From: CBDFKQ01 sp965248855
GTDB taxonomy: Bacteria; Bacteroidota; Bacteroidia; Cytophagales; 172606-1
Direction: 5' to 3'
DNA: 64,000 nt
Assembly (NCBI GenBank): GCA_965248855.1
Contig: CBDFKQ010000011.1
Location: forward strand, 310,001 to 374,000
Numbering within the stretch: the first letter of the stretch is position 1; each line of letters opens with the position of its first letter. The position numbers were made by a program, and so were the translations under genes. Of this stretch, positions 60,457 to 64,000 are shown one piece after another. The notes under the pieces are model-generated. The model worked only from the letters and a program-made list of their open reading frames with translations, had not been told where the DNA came from and made no database searches.

Positions 60457-62802
60457 ATGTTTTTAATATTATTAAACATTCTATTATTTAATGTAGTTAA
60501 TGAGCAGTTATTCGAAACTCTTTTCTATAGAAGTGTAATAATCATATTCATCTTGGTGATTTTTTTGGATTATTTATATTCCAACTCTACTAATCTCAAA
60601 ACTTTTATTATAGATATCCATCAGAAGTTTGAAATGAGAGCCTTTGAGAATGATTCCCAATCGAAACAAATAATAAATTACAATATTAAAAATTCTCAAT
60701 TTCAAAAACAGGCAGAAGAATCAAACCGGAAAATTCAGGACTTGGGGCTTATTTTTTCCGGTCAAAATGTAATTCACGAAAGGCAAGTACGCAAACAAAC
60801 TCAAAAAATACGTGGTTCGAATAAAAAATTACAAAAGGTTGTATTTAGTTTTTTGACAATACTTTTTTTTATATCAAATGCTTATGAGGCATTTTCTCAA
60901 ACACTCCCTGAAATTATATTAACAAGCTCCAAAAATATTAAAGAGCAAAATATCACACCCTTTCTTCAAATTTATAATGGAACCCATCCCGAAAATATTT
61001 CATTCAATGATCTCAGAAATAAAAATTTAAATCATTTTGTTGAATTAAAAGACGGAATATCCAATCTTGAAAAAAATGTTCGATGGTTTCGTTTTAACAT
61101 TAACAATACATTAAATGAAAATTTTGATTTCAAAATAAGTATAATTTTCACTGATAAGATCTCCATTTATTCACTTGATGAAAACGGGAATTTTCAATTT
61201 CAGAGTACAGGAGATCTTGTTCCTGTAAGTGAAAGAAACCCGTCTATTGGTCAGATGGTTTTTGCTAAAATTCCTGTTTATTCTAACAGGAATAACCCCT
61301 ATTATATTAGACTTGAAAGCCGGACAAACATTTCACGACAATTTAAATCTCTCGCTGTAAAATCTGTAATGATTTATTCTCAAAATAGATTTGAAAAATT
61401 ATTTATCGATTCCAGATTGTATCAATCAGCATTTTATGGGGCCATAATTGTTATTTTTTTATATAACTTATTTGTTTTCTTTTCTTTAAGAAATCAATTT
61501 TCTTTCCTTTATTTATTATTTTTACTAACGTTTGTAATTTTTCTTGCCTCAAATAATGGTTTTTTAGCCGAAACTATTTTAGATAAATATCCCAGATTAG
61601 ATTTATATATTAGATTTTTATCAACTCCTTTCCTGTTATTATTTTATACACTTTTTAGTAAATCCTATCTAAAATTAAAAGATTATTCTCCGGTTATAAA
61701 TCAAATCATTAATTATTGGATGGTATTTTTAATTTTGATTATTGTTGTAATGTTAAGTGGTTATTGGGCCGTCGGGCGAACAATTGTAACTTTTTCGGGT
61801 ATTTTTAATTTTATTTTTATTGGTTTGGTGGCTGTAAATAGTTTAAAAAAAGGATTTATTCCGGCAAAATATTTTTTGGCAGCTAATATCCTTTTTATTT
61901 TCAGCGGAGTTTTATTTGCCTTACAAAGAATAAATTTTGTAGTTTACGATCCACTTAATCAATATCAGACACAAATATCTGCCATTCTCCAAATTTCATT
62001 ATTTTCCTTAGGTCTTGCAGAAAGAATACAATTAGTACGCAAAGAATTAATTGAAAAAACAGTTGAAAACGTGCGGCTTGAAAGGCAGAAAGAATTAGAA
62101 CTTAAAAACTTGGCTGAAGAAAAAAATCAGGCATTACAAAATGTGGTAGATGAACTTGATATGTTTATATATAAAATAGCTCACGACATACGTGGGCCTA
62201 TTGCAAGAGTAATGGGTTTAAGTAAGGTGGCTTTAATGGATATTGAAAACGAAGCTGCACGCAACTATTTTAATTTACTTGAAAAAGAATCTTTTAACTT
62301 AAGTGATATTTTAAAACGGTTATCAACAGTTTATGAAATTAATCATTTGACAATTAAAAAAGAAAAAATAAACCTGAATGCTGTTATTGAAAATTTATTA
62401 ACAGAAATTAAAAATGATTATGATATCGGTAACACAATTTTTAAAATTGAAATTATTAATCAACTTGAAATAATTACCGATAAGTTTATTATTGAGCTAA
62501 TACTAAAAAATTTAATTGAAAATGCTGTTAAGTTTAAAAATAGTTTGGATAGTTTAATAATTGTTAATATCGAAATAAATAAAGAAAGTTATTTAATATC
62601 TGTAATTGATAACGGAATAGGGATTTCGCCTCAAAATAATAAAATAATATTTGATATGTTCAGCAGAGCAGCCGGAATACATAAAAGTACCGGACTTGGA
62701 TTGTATATGACTAAATTAGCTGCCGAAAAATTAATGGGGAATATTCAACTTGTTAAAAATCCTGATGGATTTACACAATTCACCGTTAACTTGCCAAAGT
62801 AA
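60457..62802 (+). CDS. 7TM-DISM sensor histidine kinase with an odd N-terminus
   Basis: 781 residues. Residues 1-45 have two hydrophobic stretches, then a basic segment to about 125, then a second signal-like helix VVFSFLTILFFISNAYEAFS. After it come a periplasmic 7TMR-DISM extracellular domain, seven membrane helices (about 325-520), a coiled coil, and a kinase: H-box IAHDIRGPIARVMGL, N-box NLIENAVKF, DNGIGI and GLGLYMTKLAAEKLMG. The true start may be near codon 119, but no good start codon is there. No paired receiver adjoins. Confidence 0.85.
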   Translation: MFLILLNILLFNVVNEQLFETLFYRSVIIIFILVIFLDYLYSNSTNLKTFIIDIHQKFEMRAFENDSQSKQIINYNIKNSQFQKQAEESNRKIQDLGLIFSGQNVIHERQVRKQTQKIRGSNKKLQKVVFSFLTILFFISNAYEAFSQTLPEIILTSSKNIKEQNITPFLQIYNGTHPENISFNDLRNKNLNHFVELKDGISNLEKNVRWFRFNINNTLNENFDFKISIIFTDKISIYSLDENGNFQFQSTGDLVPVSERNPSIGQMVFAKIPVYSNRNNPYYIRLESRTNISRQFKSLAVKSVMIYSQNRFEKLFIDSRLYQSAFYGAIIVIFLYNLFVFFSLRNQFSFLYLLFLLTFVIFLASNNGFLAETILDKYPRLDLYIRFLSTPFLLLFYTLFSKSYLKLKDYSPVINQIINYWMVFLILIIVVMLSGYWAVGRTIVTFSGIFNFIFIGLVAVNSLKKGFIPAKYFLAANILFIFSGVLFALQRINFVVYDPLNQYQTQISAILQISLFSLGLAERIQLVRKELIEKTVENVRLERQKELELKNLAEEKNQALQNVVDELDMFIYKIAHDIRGPIARVMGLSKVALMDIENEAARNYFNLLEKESFNLSDILKRLSTVYEINHLTIKKEKINLNAVIENLLTEIKNDYDIGNTIFKIEIINQLEIITDKFIIELILKNLIENAVKFKNSLDSLIIVNIEINKESYLISVIDNGIGISPQNNKIIFDMFSRAAGIHKSTGLGLYMTKLAAEKLMGNIQLVKNPDGFTQFTVNLPK

Positions 62803-62817
62803 AATTTATCATAAAAA

Positions 62818-63525
62818 ATGCATCTTTTTTTTTCACCGCAGTTTTCTGAAATTAATCCTTATTTATCGGAAGAAGAATCCCGGCATTGTTGTAAGGTTTT
62901 AAGAATGGAATTAAATGATGAGATATGGGTAACCAATGGAGAGGGATTGTTATCAGAATGTAAAATTAAAAAAGTTGATTTAAAAAAAGCAGAATTAAAA
63001 ATTTTAACATCCAATAATAATTATGGAAAAAGAAATTTTTCTATTCACCTGGCCATCGCTCCTACAAAAAATATCGATAGGATGGAATGGTTAGTTGAGA
63101 AGTGTGTTGAAATAGGAATTGATGAAATATCTTTTTTACAATGCCAACGGTCTGAAAGGAAAATAATCAAAACAGACAGGTTAAAGAAAATTGCCATTGA
63201 AGCGATGAAACAATCGATAAAAGCATATTTTCCAAAAATAAATGAATTGCAATCTTTTGAAAGTTTTGTAAGTCAAAACAATATTGCAAAAAAATACGTT
63301 GCTCATTTAGAGGAAGGTAAAAAGCTACTTCTTTCAGAAACAATAAAACCAAATGAAAATTATTGTATTTTAATAGGCCCTGAAGGTGATTTTTCAATAG
63401 ATGAAATTAATATGGCCATTAAATACAATTTTGAACCTGTAATATTAGGAGAAAGCAGATTAAGAACTGAAACTGCAGGTTTAATGGCATGTCAAACATT
63501 TCACATTATTAATCAATTATCATAA
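62818..63525 (+). CDS. rsmE: 16S rRNA (uracil-1498-N3)-methyltransferase
   Basis: 235 residues. SPOUT methyltransferase knot: IGPEGDFSIDEI near residue 185 and LGESRLRTETAGLMACQ near residue 210 form the SAM site. The N-terminal PUA-like part has SRHCCKVLRM. It methylates U1498 of 16S rRNA. It starts 16 bases after the kinase and is followed by the DUF4159 gene. Confidence 0.95.
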   Translation: MHLFFSPQFSEINPYLSEEESRHCCKVLRMELNDEIWVTNGEGLLSECKIKKVDLKKAELKILTSNNNYGKRNFSIHLAIAPTKNIDRMEWLVEKCVEIGIDEISFLQCQRSERKIIKTDRLKKIAIEAMKQSIKAYFPKINELQSFESFVSQNNIAKKYVAHLEEGKKLLLSETIKPNENYCILIGPEGDFSIDEINMAIKYNFEPVILGESRLRTETAGLMACQTFHIINQLS

Positions 63526-63576
63526 AGCTTTTAATTAAATATTATAGATTTCAATGCGACATTAAAAATATTTAAA

Positions 63577-64000
63577 ATGAATAAAATTTTAATTTTTCTA
63601 CTTTATTTTTTCTTTAATGTATTTTTTTGTTTTGCACAAAACCCGGCGTTTAAAATTGCAAAATTAAAATATAATGGGGGAGGGGATTGGTATTCAAATA
63701 AAACTTCGCTGCCAAATCTGATTGAATTTTGTAACAAGAATTTAAAAATGAACATTGATCCTGAAGAAGGGATTGTTGAAGTGGGCAGTACAGAAATTTT
63801 TTCTTACCCTTTCGTTCACGCAACCGGGCATGGTAATATTGTTCTTACAGATGCAGAGGCTGGTAATTTAAGAAAATATTTAATTTCCGGAGGATTTTTA
63901 CATGTGGATGACAACTATGGATTGGATAAATTTATCAGGCTTGAGATGAAGAAAGTTTTTCCGGAACTTGAATTTGTAGAAATACCATTTAACCATCCGG
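63577..64000 (+). CDS. DUF4159 domain protein, truncated by the window end
   Basis: ATG at 63577 opens a signal peptide (FFFNVFFCFAQ) then FKIAKLKYNGGGDWYSNKTS and the block ISGGFLHVDDNYG that mark DUF4159. About 141 codons are visible. Homologues in Bacteroidota follow rsmE. Function unknown. Confidence 0.85.
   Translation, partial: MNKILIFLLYFFFNVFFCFAQNPAFKIAKLKYNGGGDWYSNKTSLPNLIEFCNKNLKMNIDPEEGIVEVGSTEIFSYPFVHATGHGNIVLTDAEAGNLRKYLISGGFLHVDDNYGLDKFIRLEMKKVFPELEFVEIPFNHP

Noticed and set aside
1..64000. tRNA or rRNA genes
   Set aside because: Gaps were scanned for cloverleaf-like arms and rRNA motifs and none was seen, but no tRNA search was run.

Overview
The window is an AT-rich chromosomal segment of a Bacteroidota bacterium, most likely Chitinophagaceae or a close relative (inference). 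Support: promoter boxes of the TAnnTTTG type, a C-terminal type IX secretion sorting domain, PorV/PorQ-like and PorT-like outer-membrane proteins, an ATP synthase a-subunit with a long N-terminal extension, and an rsmE-DUF4159 neighbourhood. No rRNA, tRNA or CRISPR array was recognised.

Layout. 1-9.5 kb: a truncated membrane protein, gatC and plsC, a YtxH protein, an M28 peptidase, cell-surface sugar genes (GT2, hexapeptide acyltransferase), then a GH63/MGH1-like glucosidase (split by a +1 frameshift) behind a glucose-dehydrogenase-like SDR. 9.75-11.1 kb: a complete IS110-family element with a readable candidate bridge RNA, inserted in a structured intergenic repeat. 11.2-13.4 kb: a papain-like protease followed by two small proteins with a duplicated start. 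14-20.9 kb: an F-type ATP synthase operon (I-like, a, c, b, delta, alpha, gamma) with a repeat-bearing coiled-coil gene inserted between c and b; beta and epsilon are not here. 21-41 kb: envelope proteins, gcvP, peptidoglycan enzymes (MltD-like, RlpA), hemH, a DPP-IV-like peptidase and an AI-2E transporter. 41.3-45.4 kb: a VWA/PP2C/kinase signalling triad like E. coli yegL-pphC-yegI, with the phosphatase frameshifted at a T6 run. 45.6-64 kb: ispD, queA, an ABC permease, SMP-30, a subtilase-like T9SS cargo, an AAA+ response regulator, a toxin-antitoxin pair with a nonsense-interrupted toxin, Nif3, a zinc-ribbon coiled coil, TPR, a 7TM-DISM histidine kinase, rsmE and the start of a DUF4159 gene.

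The strongest find is the IS110 element. The 5' non-coding strand folds into three successive stem-loops. Four short segments of the two large loops match the element's own flanks and ends in the order and polarity expected for left/right target and left/right donor guides, and together they predict an AA core and an element of about 1.28 kb. Other notable signals are the odd gene inside the ATP synthase operon, the protease with twin small proteins, a dispersed 36-bp intergenic repeat, a 30-bp perfect palindrome between divergent genes, and small unannotated transcription units near 53 kb. Three genes are broken by single-base events (two frameshifts, one stop), which could be real decay or residual assembly errors.
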